Shown: positions 55,583 through 64,000 of the stretch, piece after piece | Position numbering within the stretch: the first letter of the stretch is position 1 | Layout: the number at the start of each line of letters is the position of its first letter | Assembly: GCA_914767885.1 (NCBI GenBank) | Contig: CAJZBQ010000015.1 | Location: forward strand, 496,001 to 560,000 | DNA: 64,000 bases | Direction: 5' to 3' | Source of the DNA: Blepharisma stoltei | Lineage: Eukaryota > Ciliophora > Heterotrichea > Heterotrichida > Blepharismidae | The notes under the pieces: generated by a model | The model's database searches: none | Told to the model about the DNA's origin: nothing | What the model saw: the letters and a program-made list of their open reading frames with translations, nothing else | Position numbers and translations under genes: made by a program

Positions 55583-58565
55583 CTAATTAATAAACTGTGA
55601 AAATTGAAATGCTTCTGAATTATAATTAATTTGTAAATCACTATTAGGAGCTGCTCCAAAATATGTGTCGACAATGCAAGCTGCGCATTTCGAAACTTCT
55701 TCGTTTATATGATTTTGTAATATTTCTAATTGGTTAAGGCACCCTGAGCTTTCAAATAAATATACAAAAGCACTAGTATCTTCATCTCCATTTAGGCCTA
55801 ATCTTAATATTGAGTCACAAGCCTGCAATAAGTTCATCACCATCTCTGCATCAATTTCTTTAAGTGCTACTGTAATCAGAGGAATGATGTTCATTTGAAT
55901 CATTTTGAGTTTTACTTCATTTTTACCTAACTCCCCCCCTCCATGAGTGAACAAAATCATAGAAAAATCATTATTTTTTGCCCAAAAACCTAGCGATCAA
56001 AAATTTTTTAATAGAAAAATGTTTTATGAAAAAAAAAAATTGATACATAAGTGATAATTAGTATAATGAAATCTCTTTTAATTTTAAAAATTTGCATTTT
56101 AAAACATAAATGTTTTTAAAATAAATAATTAACCCCCCTCCGTGAGCGAACAAAATTTTTTTGTTCACTCACGGAGGGGGTAAGGAGAATAAATTCTTTA
56201 TAATAAAGCTGCCTTCTTTCCTAATTATTGAGTTCGGGTAAATCAAGCTTTCTGTAACTTTTGGGAAAATTTCGTGATTTACGAGAATTTCCGACTGCAG
56301 TGGGGTGCCAGCTGCAATATTACTGATAGTCCAAAAAATATCTTTCAATATTTTTATATCTTCATTGTCAAGTATATTCATTAAAACGCTCAATATATCC
56401 TTTTCAAGCAGTCACTGGGTTTGTGCTGGAGATCCTGAACTAATATTTCCTACAATCCTTATGCATGGCTCAACAATCACATTTCTATTATACTCTAATC
56501 CTTTTATTACATAAGTAAATAACCCAGAATCGATCACTTGCTGTACCTTTGCATTCTCTTTTTTACTTATATGCCCTAATGTTCTCAAACAATTGGCATG
56601 AATTTCGTCATTATCTATATCAATTAATAGCGATACACATTGAATTATCTTTTGTGTATCATCACATGTAATATAATTTGAACATCCTGATAAAATGCAA
56701 AGGCAATGTGAAACAATGTTCTTTAAATCTAGAGAAGCATTTGGAACATTGGTAATAACAGAAATAAGCAGATCTACAAGCCCATAATTCACTAATGAAA
56801 TTTGATACTGCATACAATCGCCTGCAATATTTGATAGAGCCCATATGCAATGCTCTTTGACTTCATTTGCACTGAAAACTATAGCGTTTGCAAGATGATT
56901 TACAAGATCTTTTTTTAATAGCATTTCGACATAATCATGAGGCCCCGATAATAAATTACAAATGATCCATGCAGCTTCTTTTTGTATGATATCGCCATAC
57001 TCAATTCCTAAGCATCTCACTAATAAATCTCCTATTCCAAGGTTGGAAAAAATTCCTATTGGAGCTGCTTGCTCTATTGCAAGCATTGATCTAAAAGTAG
57101 CTAAGATAATAGAAAGGATGTTTATTGGAGGATTACCCTCTGCAATTTCTTTGAGTATTTTAAGCTTTTCTATATCAGAAATTTCAGTGCTTGCTAGTTC
57201 TGGCCGCAGTTCGACTAATTGTGTAGGAATTTCATTGATTACTAAGATTTCATAATTAAAATATGGCGTCTTCGTCTGGGCATGGCCTCCCCGGCCATGC
57301 AGCCTCGACTCATATTTTAATTATATCCGGCAAGGTTTTACCATTTCAGAGATGGACAGCAATGCTAGGTAAGCATTACATTACATTAGAATTTATATCG
57401 CTTAACGTCCACTACGGGGTTACAACTCCAGGTTTATCACTCGCCTTTCGTCGCATCGGGCCCACCAGTCTGCTGGAGACAAACTTGCTTCGATCACCAA
57501 GGGTGCTTCTAGGGCAAATGTCCACGTCTTCGACGGCTCATGGATGAGCTACTTGCTTGTACATGGGTTGCTTTTCCGAAAAACCCAAAAAATGGATTTT
57601 TCTGGTCGGCTATCGGCAAAAAGGAAAAATGCAAAGCCTGGGACGTAACGCCCAGTTTCACGCTAGGGAGTTGCCCGAATGGTCCAGAGGACTTTGCTGG
57701 GCTTCCCCTTTCCAACCTTGCACCCTCCTTCCCCACGAGGAAAAAATCCACCCCTGAGAATAGACTAGGGCTAGGCTCTGAAAGCTACCAGAATTGCTTA
57801 CCTAGCATTGCCGTCCATCTCTGAAATGGTAAAACCTTGCCGGATATAATTAAAATATGAGTCGAGGCTGCATGGCCGGGAGGCCATGCCCAGACGAAGA
57901 CGCCATATTTTGATTATCAATGCTAGGTAAGCAATTCTGGTAGCTTTCAGAGCCTAGCCCTAGTCTAATCTCAGGGGTGGATTTTTCCTCGTGGGGAAGG
58001 AGGGTGCAAGGTTGGAAAGGGGAAGCCCAGCAAAGTCCTTCGGACCATTCGGGCAACTCCCTAGCGTGAAACTGGGCGTTACGTCCCAGGCTTTGCATTT
58101 TTCCTTTTTGCCGATAGCCGACCAGAAAAAATCCATTTTTTTTGGGTTTTTCGGAAAAGCAACCCATGTACAAGCAAGTAGCTCATCCATGAGCCGTCGA
58201 AGGCGTGGACATTTGCCCTGGAAGCACCCTGGCGATCGAAGCGAGTTTGTCTCCAGCAGACTGGTGGGCCCGATGCGACGAAAGGCGAGTGATAAACCTG
58301 GAGTTGTAACCCCGTAGTGGACGTTAAGCGATATAAATACCATAAGATAAGATAATAAGATTACTAAGATTTCTTGCCCATCTAATCCTGATGCCTGAAT
58401 TGTTCCTGTTTTGCATGCTCTTTTTTTAGCTGAGTCTAAAGTTCGTTTTTTACGTCTTAGCTTTACAGATAAATTATAGCGGCGCTTGCTAGATTCATCT
58501 TCATCAGGAGTTTTCTGGAAATTTTTAGTTCTTTCTGAAAAGCGGTCATTATTAGATTCTTCCAT
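55583..58565 (-). CDS. Importin alpha (karyopherin alpha)
   Basis: ATG at 58565 (MEESNNDRFSERTKNFQKTP), stop at 55583. An importin-beta-binding region rich in Arg/Lys (SSKRRYNLSVKLRRKKRTLD) is followed by armadillo repeats with the NLS-binding W..N pattern: QKEAAWIICNLLSG, VKEHCIWALSNIAGD, KDIFWTISNIAAGT, RKEGSFIIKNLFSL. Adapter for nuclear import of NLS cargo. Interrupted by a nested SINE pair (57252-58358; join GQEILVINEIPTQLVELRP) and a family A element (55931-56183; join KNLFSL-GKNEVKLKMI). Both joins are in phase. One TGA codon (PAQTQWLLEKD) is read as Trp. Confidence 0.92.
55931..56183. mobile_element. C-rich-ended MITE-like IES, family A, TAA-bounded, 253 bp
   Basis: TAA at 55928-55930 and 56181-56183. 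Left CTCCCCCCCTCCATGAGTGA; right CTCACTCACGG-type end with nested CCCCCCTCCGTGAGCGAAC. Internally deleted relative to the ~385-bp copies. Excision restores importin alpha exactly, one of the strongest boundary proofs in the window. Confidence 0.88.
57252..58358 (+). mobile_element. SINE family 1 (outer copy) carrying a nested SINE, in exon of importin alpha
   Basis: Outer target repeat GATTACTAAGATTTC at 57237-57251 and 58359-58373. Head hairpin ATAATTAAAATATGGCG ... CATATTTTAATTATATCC, body interrupted after CAATGCTAGGTAAGC and resumed at 57933, 3' end CGATATAAATACC, tail of ATAAG units. The outer copy alone is about 550 bp. Confidence 0.88.
57375..57917 (-). mobile_element. SINE family 1 (inner copy), inserted in the outer SINE
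   Basis: Opposite orientation to its host. 15-bp target repeat CAATGCTAGGTAAGC at 57360-57374 and 57918-57932. Complete: head hairpin, body and a tail of GTAAT units. Very similar to the outer copy, so both insertions are recent. Confidence 0.88.
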
Positions 58566-58601
58566 TTCTTTAAAGTAAAATTATCTATTACTCTCGTTAG
58601 A

Positions 58602-59750
58602 TTAATTGAAAATACCTTTTAAGTTCTTTTGAGATGAAATTAATTCGCCAGTTCTCTTCAAGTTTGAAGACGTGCTTTTAAGGGATGTGCTGGATTTTCT
58701 ATTATAGCTTCTCGCTAGTGGTATTGGAATTTTGATGCCATCTCTTCCAACAGGCTGTTTTTCTTGAAGCATTTTTAAGTGCTTATCTCTTTGGTCAAGG
58801 AAATTATTTTTCTTTTTTTCTGCCTTAGGTGGCTGTGGCGATTCTATGCTTAGCATAGGCGCTATAGGCTCGTTTATTTTAATTGGCTTATCGTTCTCCA
58901 TGTTGAGTATCCACAAGCCTTTTGTTGATGCAATGTCTTCAAACTTCATCCCATAAGTATTATCTGCTTCAAGTTCTTCATCAGCTTGAACCCTCCAAAA
59001 ATCAGCATCTTTAATAGGTGGAGGCTTCACATCTTTGTTTCCTTGGTAAAACTTTTCAAACTGGATATTTTGTTGCACTCTTTGGTACTGTTCTGCTAAC
59101 ACAGATTGGCTATTTCTACATAGAAGTTACACAATATCAGTCAAGCTTTTTAATTTTTTATTTTTGTCTTCAAGCTCTTCTCTTAAAGCTTCAATAATTA
59201 ATTTCTGTTGCTGGCACAAGCCTTGGTAATTCACTATTTCTGTTTGTAGAAGGGAGATGGTATCAGCATATGATTGTTCTTGGATAGGAGGCTCGATGTC
59301 TAGGTTACATATAGAAGTTACATCTTCAATGATTTGTAATGTTAAACTTTTGCATATCTCTTCTACACGATTTTTTACATTCCCAGTTTCAAATTCATTT
59401 AAAAATCTGAGTGTTGGGGTTTCTTTTGAAAAATACACAATTTCGCTTGCAATGCAAGCAATGTAAGTCGGGAATTCTTTTATCCCTAAATCAGTACATA
59501 GCGGACAGCTTATTCCTTGTGGCCCAGATCATTGTATTTGATAAGGGAAGGATTCTGCTTGCTTTCACTGCTGCAGTGGGATATAATCCTGCCCCACAAA
59601 AATGAGCGTCAGTTTCATCAAGATTTCGTCTGGGATGGCTTTAATAAAGTAACGAGTTTCATAGTTGAAAAATAACAAGCACGCTGAAGAGTTCGCTAGA
59701 TCAAGGCTAATTGTTTCTGGGGTAGGAATTGAATAGAGAGAATGCTGCAT
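58602..59750 (-). CDS. Coiled-coil protein, unknown function
   Basis: ATG at 59750 (MQHSLYSIPTPETISLDLAN), stop at 58602. One 15-nt intron (59116-59130; join LTDIVNSQSVLAEQYQRV) and two TGA codons as Trp. N-terminal ~100 residues with a possible Cys pair (SCPLCTD), then a coiled coil (LCQQQKLIIEALREELEDK), then a Lys/Pro-rich disordered tail. No insertion. The N-terminal CPLC block recalls a half zinc-binding site, as in some centrosomal or ciliary proteins, but the family is not recognised. Confidence 0.65.
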
Positions 59751-59799
59751 GATTTTTATAATTTTTTTTTGATTTATAATTATACTAAACTAAATTATC

Positions 59800-61698
59800 T
59801 TATTGGCCTCCTCCCATCTGTTTGCCGGCTCTCATGACTTCATCAACTAAAAGCAGTTGTTGGGCAAGTACTGGGGCTAGTTGTAAGAAATGGCGCTTTA
59901 CACAGTAGTTATCAATAATTCCTTCAGCTTTAGGACTGATTGGGTTGCCGGTGGTGACATCTAAGCCTACTATGGTTCCATTTCGCTCGTATTCTGACAC
60001 AAGTTTAAGAAGAGTTTCTTGGCTGTCAAGGCCAGAGTTTTCTGCAAGGACTCGAGGGATAATAAGTAAAGCTTCCGCAAAAGCTTCAGCACCAAGTCTA
60101 GACTTGCCTTCAATGTTCTTTAAGTGAGCTTTAAGTTTGACTGAAGTAGCGATTTCAAAGGCTCCAGCGCCTGGAACAATGCATTTATCCTGGATAGTGT
60201 TGGCAACAGCTCTCAAGCCATCTCTGACAGCGTCTTTAATTTGGTTAATAGTATGTTCATTCTGTCCTTTGATCAGCACAGTGCAAGAAAAGGTATTTGG
60301 CACCTCGTCCAAAAATGTGTATTTTTCGTCACCTATTTGATGCTCATAAACTAATCCAGCCCATCCTAAGTCAGCTTCGTTTAAATCTTCTACTGCGTTT
60401 ATAGCGTTTCCTCCACAGGCTAATGGAATTCTTTCCATGTTTCTTCTTTTGGCTCTTCTCAAAGCAATAACGCCCTCTTTAGCAAACATGTCTAAGGAGA
60501 CTGGGTCTATTCCTTTTTGGTTGATGACGACGAAGTTTTTGTCATTTTCATGGCAGAGTCTTCTTTTTAGGTCCAAAATTTTTTCGACTTTTTCGTCGAT
60601 TAGAACTCTTTCAGAGGCTTGGAGTTTTTCTCTTTGCTCGGCATTGCTGTAGAAGAACTGAGAGTTTACTTCAGTTTTTTCGTACTCTAAGTTGATGTTG
60701 CAGCATAAAATATAGCAGTTTTTAAGCCTGGTAGGCATATCAGGGTGTCTTGCTCCGTGGTCTAATACTATATACTTTAAGAATAAATATGCAAACAGTG
60801 ATTAATAATTAATGGAATTAAAATATAATAAACAACTTATACTCTAGAGATATAACCCTCTGATCAGCTTAGTTTCAGTGGCCATTTTATGAGGCATATG
60901 CATAATCTCAATCATATGCAGGTCAATTTTGTTGTCCCTTCTAATTGCAAGAACTGCATCAGTAACGATTTCTGTCAGCTGAGCTGCCAAAACTGGGTGG
61001 AGTTTTGTATTTAAGCTGGTCCTTGCAGCACTGATTAATAGCTCTCTGTCAATTTCGACCTCTTCTTTGATCTCATCCAGGCATTGCAAAGCAAAAGTTC
61101 TGGCCTGATCGAAACCATCGACGATGACTCTTGGGTGAACTCCTTCCCCGATGAATCTTTCAGCCTGTCTCATCAGTTCTCCAATAAAAAGCACATTCGA
61201 AGTTGTCCCATCCCCAACAATTTCGTCTTGTGCGGTCGCAGCTCTTGCAATCATGGCTGCAGTTGGGTGCTGAATTTGCATTTCCTTTAGCAAAACATTA
61301 CCATCTTTGGTAAGCTTGATTTGTCCTGCTCCACCGACAAGCATTTTTATTGTGCCTTTTGGTCCAAGATTACTTCTGAGAACTTCTTGAAGGCCTTTGG
61401 AGGCTGAGATATTGAGGTTAAGGGCTTGAGCTTTCCTTAGTCCCCCTCTTTGAGCAAAAAAATATATTTTTCCTTATTCACAAAAGAATTATTATAGTAT
61501 TTAAAAAAATTATATAGTTAAATCGCTTATTCGAAGTTTAATTCTATTACCAAAAAATTTGTAAAATTTATGTCTTAAAATGCAATTCGTTTAAAAATTA
61601 ATAGAATCAGCTAAGGATTCAATTATAGTGAAGCAGCTTTTGTTCGCTCACGGAGTTAGGATTTCAGCTTTAGAGTTGACGTATTGCAGAGAAGCCAT
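59800..61698 (-). CDS. CCT6: T-complex chaperonin subunit zeta (CCT6)
   Basis: ATG at 61698 ([20 protein letters not shown]), stop at 59800, ends KQMGGGQ. Chaperonin signatures: [20 protein letters not shown], the ATP-site motif [20 protein letters not shown], apical domain [61 protein letters not shown]. Hetero-oligomeric cytosolic chaperonin for actin and tubulin. Two insertions: 61440-61658 (TTA; join [10 protein letters not shown]) and 60771-60854 (TA; join [15 protein letters not shown]). Both restore highly conserved residues. Confidence 0.95.
60771..60854. other. TA-bound IES in CCT6, 84 bp
   Basis: Ends TATACTTTAAG and (reverse-complement) TATCTCTAGAG. It contains a TAG in frame. The TA join gives [13 protein letters not shown], conserved in all CCT6 proteins, so the boundary is secure to within the TA ambiguity. 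Confidence 0.85.
61440..61658. mobile_element. C-rich-ended MITE-like IES, family A, decayed, 219 bp
   Basis: TTA at 61437-61439 and 61656-61658. Left GTCCCCCTCTTTGAGCAAA; right TTGTTCGCTCACGGAG with the terminal G run lost. Still must be excised to give CCT6 its N-terminus. Confidence 0.75.
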
Positions 61699-61743
61699 TA
61701 TTATAAGCCATGATTCAGATCAAAGCAAAATTAATCTTAATCA

Positions 61744-62094
61744 CCTCTCTTTTAATTGAAACAAAACATCTGCTCCAATTTAAAGAGGGGTTAATTTTTT
61801 AAAAAAAAAAAAATTATAAATTTTAAAAAATAGCAAGACATAAATTGAAAGCAGTTAATTTATTTTTATACAGAATTAATCCAAAAAGTTAATCGATTTA
61901 GTGTGAAAAACTGTTTAAAATAATCAATTTTTCAAATTGATTAGTCAAACTTATTTTATAAAATTTTATATTTTTACCTATAAAATTTTCCTATTGAATA
62001 AAAAAAATTGATCCAATTTAAAGGGGATTAAAGTGCCAAAAATTGATTGTACCGATATTTTGTTCCAATTTAAAGGGAGGGGAGCTAATAGTCA
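61744..62094. mobile_element. C-rich-ended MITE-like element, family B, intergenic
   Basis: TCA at 61741-61743 and 62092-62094. Left CCTCTCTTTTAATTGAAAC; right CCAATTTAAAGGGAGGGGAG. Lies immediately upstream of the DUF1349 start; border on the right carries a few extra bases. Confidence 0.6.
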
Positions 62095-62101
62095 ATCTCA
62101 A

Positions 62102-62839
62102 ATGGAATGGCTAAATCCGCCTTCAATTTGGACAGTTGAATATTCCCAAGAAGAAAATTATATCAATTCTATTAGACTTTTAACGGTTCATGTAAACCCC
62201 CACACGGATTTTTGAAGAAAGTCGCATAATGGCTGTATAAGTGATAAAGGACATTTTCTATACCAAAACGTGTCAGGTGACTTTGAAGTCCTTTTGGATA
62301 TTGAAGGAAGATATGCAGACTTGTATGATCATGGAGGATTGATGATCAGAGAAAACGAAGAAAACTGAGTAAAAGCTGGAATTGAGTATGTAAATGGAAT
62401 TGCAAACGTCAGTGCTGTAGTCACAAGAGATTATTCTGATTGGTCAGTAATTTCTTTAGGAAATTTTGATCCAACTCAAGTTGTCCACTTCAAGCTTATT
62501 ATGAAGCATAAATCCTTTGAAATCTTTTATTCTTTGGATGGAGAAACCTATTCATTGTATCGTGTAGGGTTTTTAACAAACTCTGAAAATCTTAAAGTCG
62601 GAATTATGTGTGCTGCTCCACAATCAGAAACTGGCTTTGACATTTTATTTAAAAACTTAAATAAAGCAATTATAATTATTTCCTCTTCTTTGCATTATAA
62701 AATTCACAAAGATTCTTTACTTCGCATTCTTCACATTTTGGGTTCTTTTTGGTACAAATTACTTGTCCGAAACCTACCAAAATTGTATTGGCCTGATCCC
62801 ACAATTCTCTTGGCAAAAGATCTTGCAATTGCTCCATAG
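62102..62839 (+). CDS. DUF1349-family protein (concanavalin-A-like fold)
   Basis: ATG at 62102 (MEWLNPPSIWTVEYSQEENY). Reads through two TGA as Trp (HTDFWRKSHNG, NEENWVKAGIEYVNG). DUF1349 hallmarks: VNPHTDFWRKSHNGCISDKG, YADLYDHGGLMIRENEEN, and TRDYSDWSVISL. About 200 residues would be expected, ending near GFDILFKNLN (about 62660), but the frame stays open to 62839, across the 3' end of the convergent NTH1 gene. The true stop is therefore uncertain: a genuine 3' overlap, a missed intron or an IES. Biochemical role unknown; the family is sometimes linked to sugar binding. Confidence 0.75.
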
Positions 62840-63395
62840 TATCATCAGGTTTTTTGGACTTAGCCCAACCAAGTCTATTTGCAACTCTATGGACATGAGT
62901 ATCTACAGCGATACCTTCCACACTGCCATAGCAAACTTGCAGAAACATATGAGCCATCTTCAGGCCTACCCCAGGCAAAGATACTATTGTTTTAAAATCA
63001 TTAGGAACATCACCATCATATTTTTCTAATAAAATTTGAGCAGTTTCTTTAATGTGCTTTGCTTTATTGTTTTGAAAGCGAACCCCATGGATTTCTTCAG
63101 ATAAATCTTTAAGAGAGATCTCTGCCATTCTTTGTGGAGTTAAACCATTAGCTTTAAGATTTTCAACAACGCGAGCAGTTGTAGCATCTTTTGTTTGAGC
63201 ACTTAAAAGGATTCCGATTAAAGTTTGGAAACGTGCTAACTTTGGATCAATAGAATTATCAAAAGTAGCGATTGCACCATCCACATCTACTGGAGCTTGA
63301 ATAGTCTCTCTCATTTTGGCTATCTTGTCATAGACTTCTCTTCATTGCTCTTTGACTTTTGAGGAACCCACTGGTCCTTTGATCTTTTTCACCAT
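62676..63395 (-). CDS. NTH1: Endonuclease III homologue (NTH1), DNA glycosylase/AP lyase
   Basis: ATG at 63395 (MVKKIKGPVGSSKVKEQWRE; one TGA as Trp), stop at 62676. HhH-GPD fold: FQTLIGILLSAQTKDATTAR, the helix-hairpin-helix with catalytic Lys LPGVGLKMAHMF, catalytic Asp in AVDTHVHRVANRLGW. The 4Fe-4S cluster CTKKNPKCEECEVKNLC has spacing C-X6-C-X2-C-X5-C. Removes oxidised pyrimidines in base excision repair. A second copy follows upstream at 63596. Confidence 0.95.
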
Positions 63396-63595
63396 TTTAA
63401 CAGTTACAATAAAAAAGTAACGATATTTTTAGATGATTATAATGATATGAATTTTTCATTATTCTTAAATTTTGCTTATTTCATCACAGGTCCAATAATT
63501 ATAAATTTTTAATTTATTTTATTTTGCTATATAGTTCCCATATAGATTTTTGCTTTCATAATAATTTTTAATTGCTAGATTACTGCTGGGTTTAT

Positions 63596-64000
63596 TTAAT
63601 TGACTTTAGAGTTTGATTTATAGAATGCGCAAAAGCTTTGCAAATTACACTTCTCACATTTTGGCTTTTGAGAAGAGCAAATTCCCATTCCGAAATCAAC
63701 GAGGGCATAGCCTACTTCATCTCATTTGTCCTTTGGAAAAATTTCTTGAAGACTTTTAACCGTTTCAGCAACACTTTTCGTTTTCACCCATCCAAGCCGA
63801 TTTGCTATCCTATGCCCATGTGCATCTATTGCCATTGCATTTATGTTGCCATATCTTATTTGCAAAAAGAAATTAGCTGATTTTTGGCCAATTCCAGGCA
63901 AAGCAATAACTTTTTTAAAATCATTCGGGATATCCCCATCATATTTTTCAAGTATCATTTTCGCAGCATTTTTGATATATTTGGCTTTATTATTATGAAA
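63596..64000 (-). CDS. Second endonuclease III homologue, cut by window edge
   Basis: C-terminal part only; the 5' portion lies beyond base 64000. Shows LEKYDGDIPNDFKKVIALPG with catalytic Lys in LPGIGQKSANFF, Asp in AIDAHGHRIANRLGW, and the cluster CSSQKPKCEKCNLQSFC with intact spacing. One TGA (FPKDKWDEVGYAL) is read as Trp. Diverged from the copy at 62676 (the HVHR motif is HGHR here), so an old tandem duplication. Confidence 0.9.

Noticed and set aside
57509-58317. Several long frames in the importin alpha region on both strands
   Set aside because: All lie inside the nested SINE pair and mirror each other because the copies are inverted.
1-64000. Standard genetic code
   Set aside because: Would put stops inside CCT6-neighbour genes, importin alpha, TRMT10, NTH1, OST-region and kelch genes at positions where TGA = Trp gives conserved proteins.
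1-64000. The large inserts as spliceosomal introns
   Set aside because: They lack GT...AG borders, are far longer than the 15-nt introns, and are bounded by direct repeats and inverted ends.
1-64000. CRISPR arrays, bacterial operons, autonomous transposase genes
   Set aside because: No spaced direct-repeat arrays, no polycistronic layout, and no transposase or reverse transcriptase frame was found; all mobile elements here look non-autonomous.

Overview
The window looks like germline (micronuclear) DNA of a heterotrich ciliate, most likely Blepharisma or a close relative. Five observations support this. (1) The DNA is AT-rich and carries dense eukaryotic genes: CCT6, importin alpha, OST48, RPS5, AspAT, TRMT10, NTH1 and an AP-complex beta subunit. 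(2) In almost every gene TGA falls inside the frame where a residue, by homology often Trp, is expected; TAA and TAG are the stops. (3) Introns are 15 nt GT...AG; seven were located by eye. (4) Many conserved genes are interrupted by DNA that cannot be coding, and removing it at a short direct repeat restores frame and protein homology. (5) The interrupting DNA is of IES and MITE type. The genus is an inference; codon use and intron size rule out Stentor (standard code) better than they prove Blepharisma.

Three classes of interrupting DNA are visible. Class 1: C-rich-ended MITE-like elements (about 220-800 bp), with ends reading CTCCCCCC followed by CTCCGTGAGYGAACAAAA (family A) or CTTTAAATTGGAACAAAA (family B). 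They are flanked by a 3-bp TNA duplication (TTA, TAA, TCA or TGA). Class 2: short TA-bound IESs of 61-230 bp with terminal inverted repeats, including two multi-hairpin palindromes in one gene. Class 3: GC-rich SINE-like retroposons (about 320-550 bp) with 9-21 bp target-site duplications and 3' tails of 5-6 nt repeats, several of them inside exons and one nested in another.

Layout. 1-7.5 kb (minus): a TPR gene, an INTS8-like gene, a large repeat protein and a small basic protein. 7.5-9.7 kb: a 796-bp element and a hypothetical gene. 9.7-12.1 kb: two tandem class-I glutamine amidotransferase-like genes. 13.0-14.0 kb: two tandem PLAC8 genes. 14.3-17.0 kb: two hypothetical genes with palindromic IESs and a SINE. 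17.3-19.1 kb: OST48. 19.8-21.0 kb: hypothetical. 21.3-24.6 kb: LRR/coiled-coil protein. 24.7-26.3 kb: aspartate aminotransferase. 26.4-29.8 kb: pseudokinase/B-box/SPRY protein. 29.8-32.7 kb: Cys-rich protein and VPS9 protein. 33-43.2 kb: sparse AT-rich region with a lineage-specific family (four genes, one pseudogene) and a kelch gene. 43.9-48.1 kb: a TFIIS-N-like protein, MCMBP and RPS5. 48.7-49.0 kb: two tRNA loci. 49.5-53.4 kb: AP beta subunit and UEV. 54.4-61.7 kb: TRMT10, ubiquitin-like protein, importin alpha, coiled-coil protein and CCT6. 62.1-64 kb: DUF1349 protein and two tandem endonuclease III genes, the last cut by the window edge.

The genes are mostly unrelated housekeeping functions and show no operon logic. 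What unifies the window is the editing burden: at least a dozen genes would be non-functional unless the germline insertions are removed precisely. All joins below were made by eye from the sequence and were not checked by alignment to somatic DNA or RNA.
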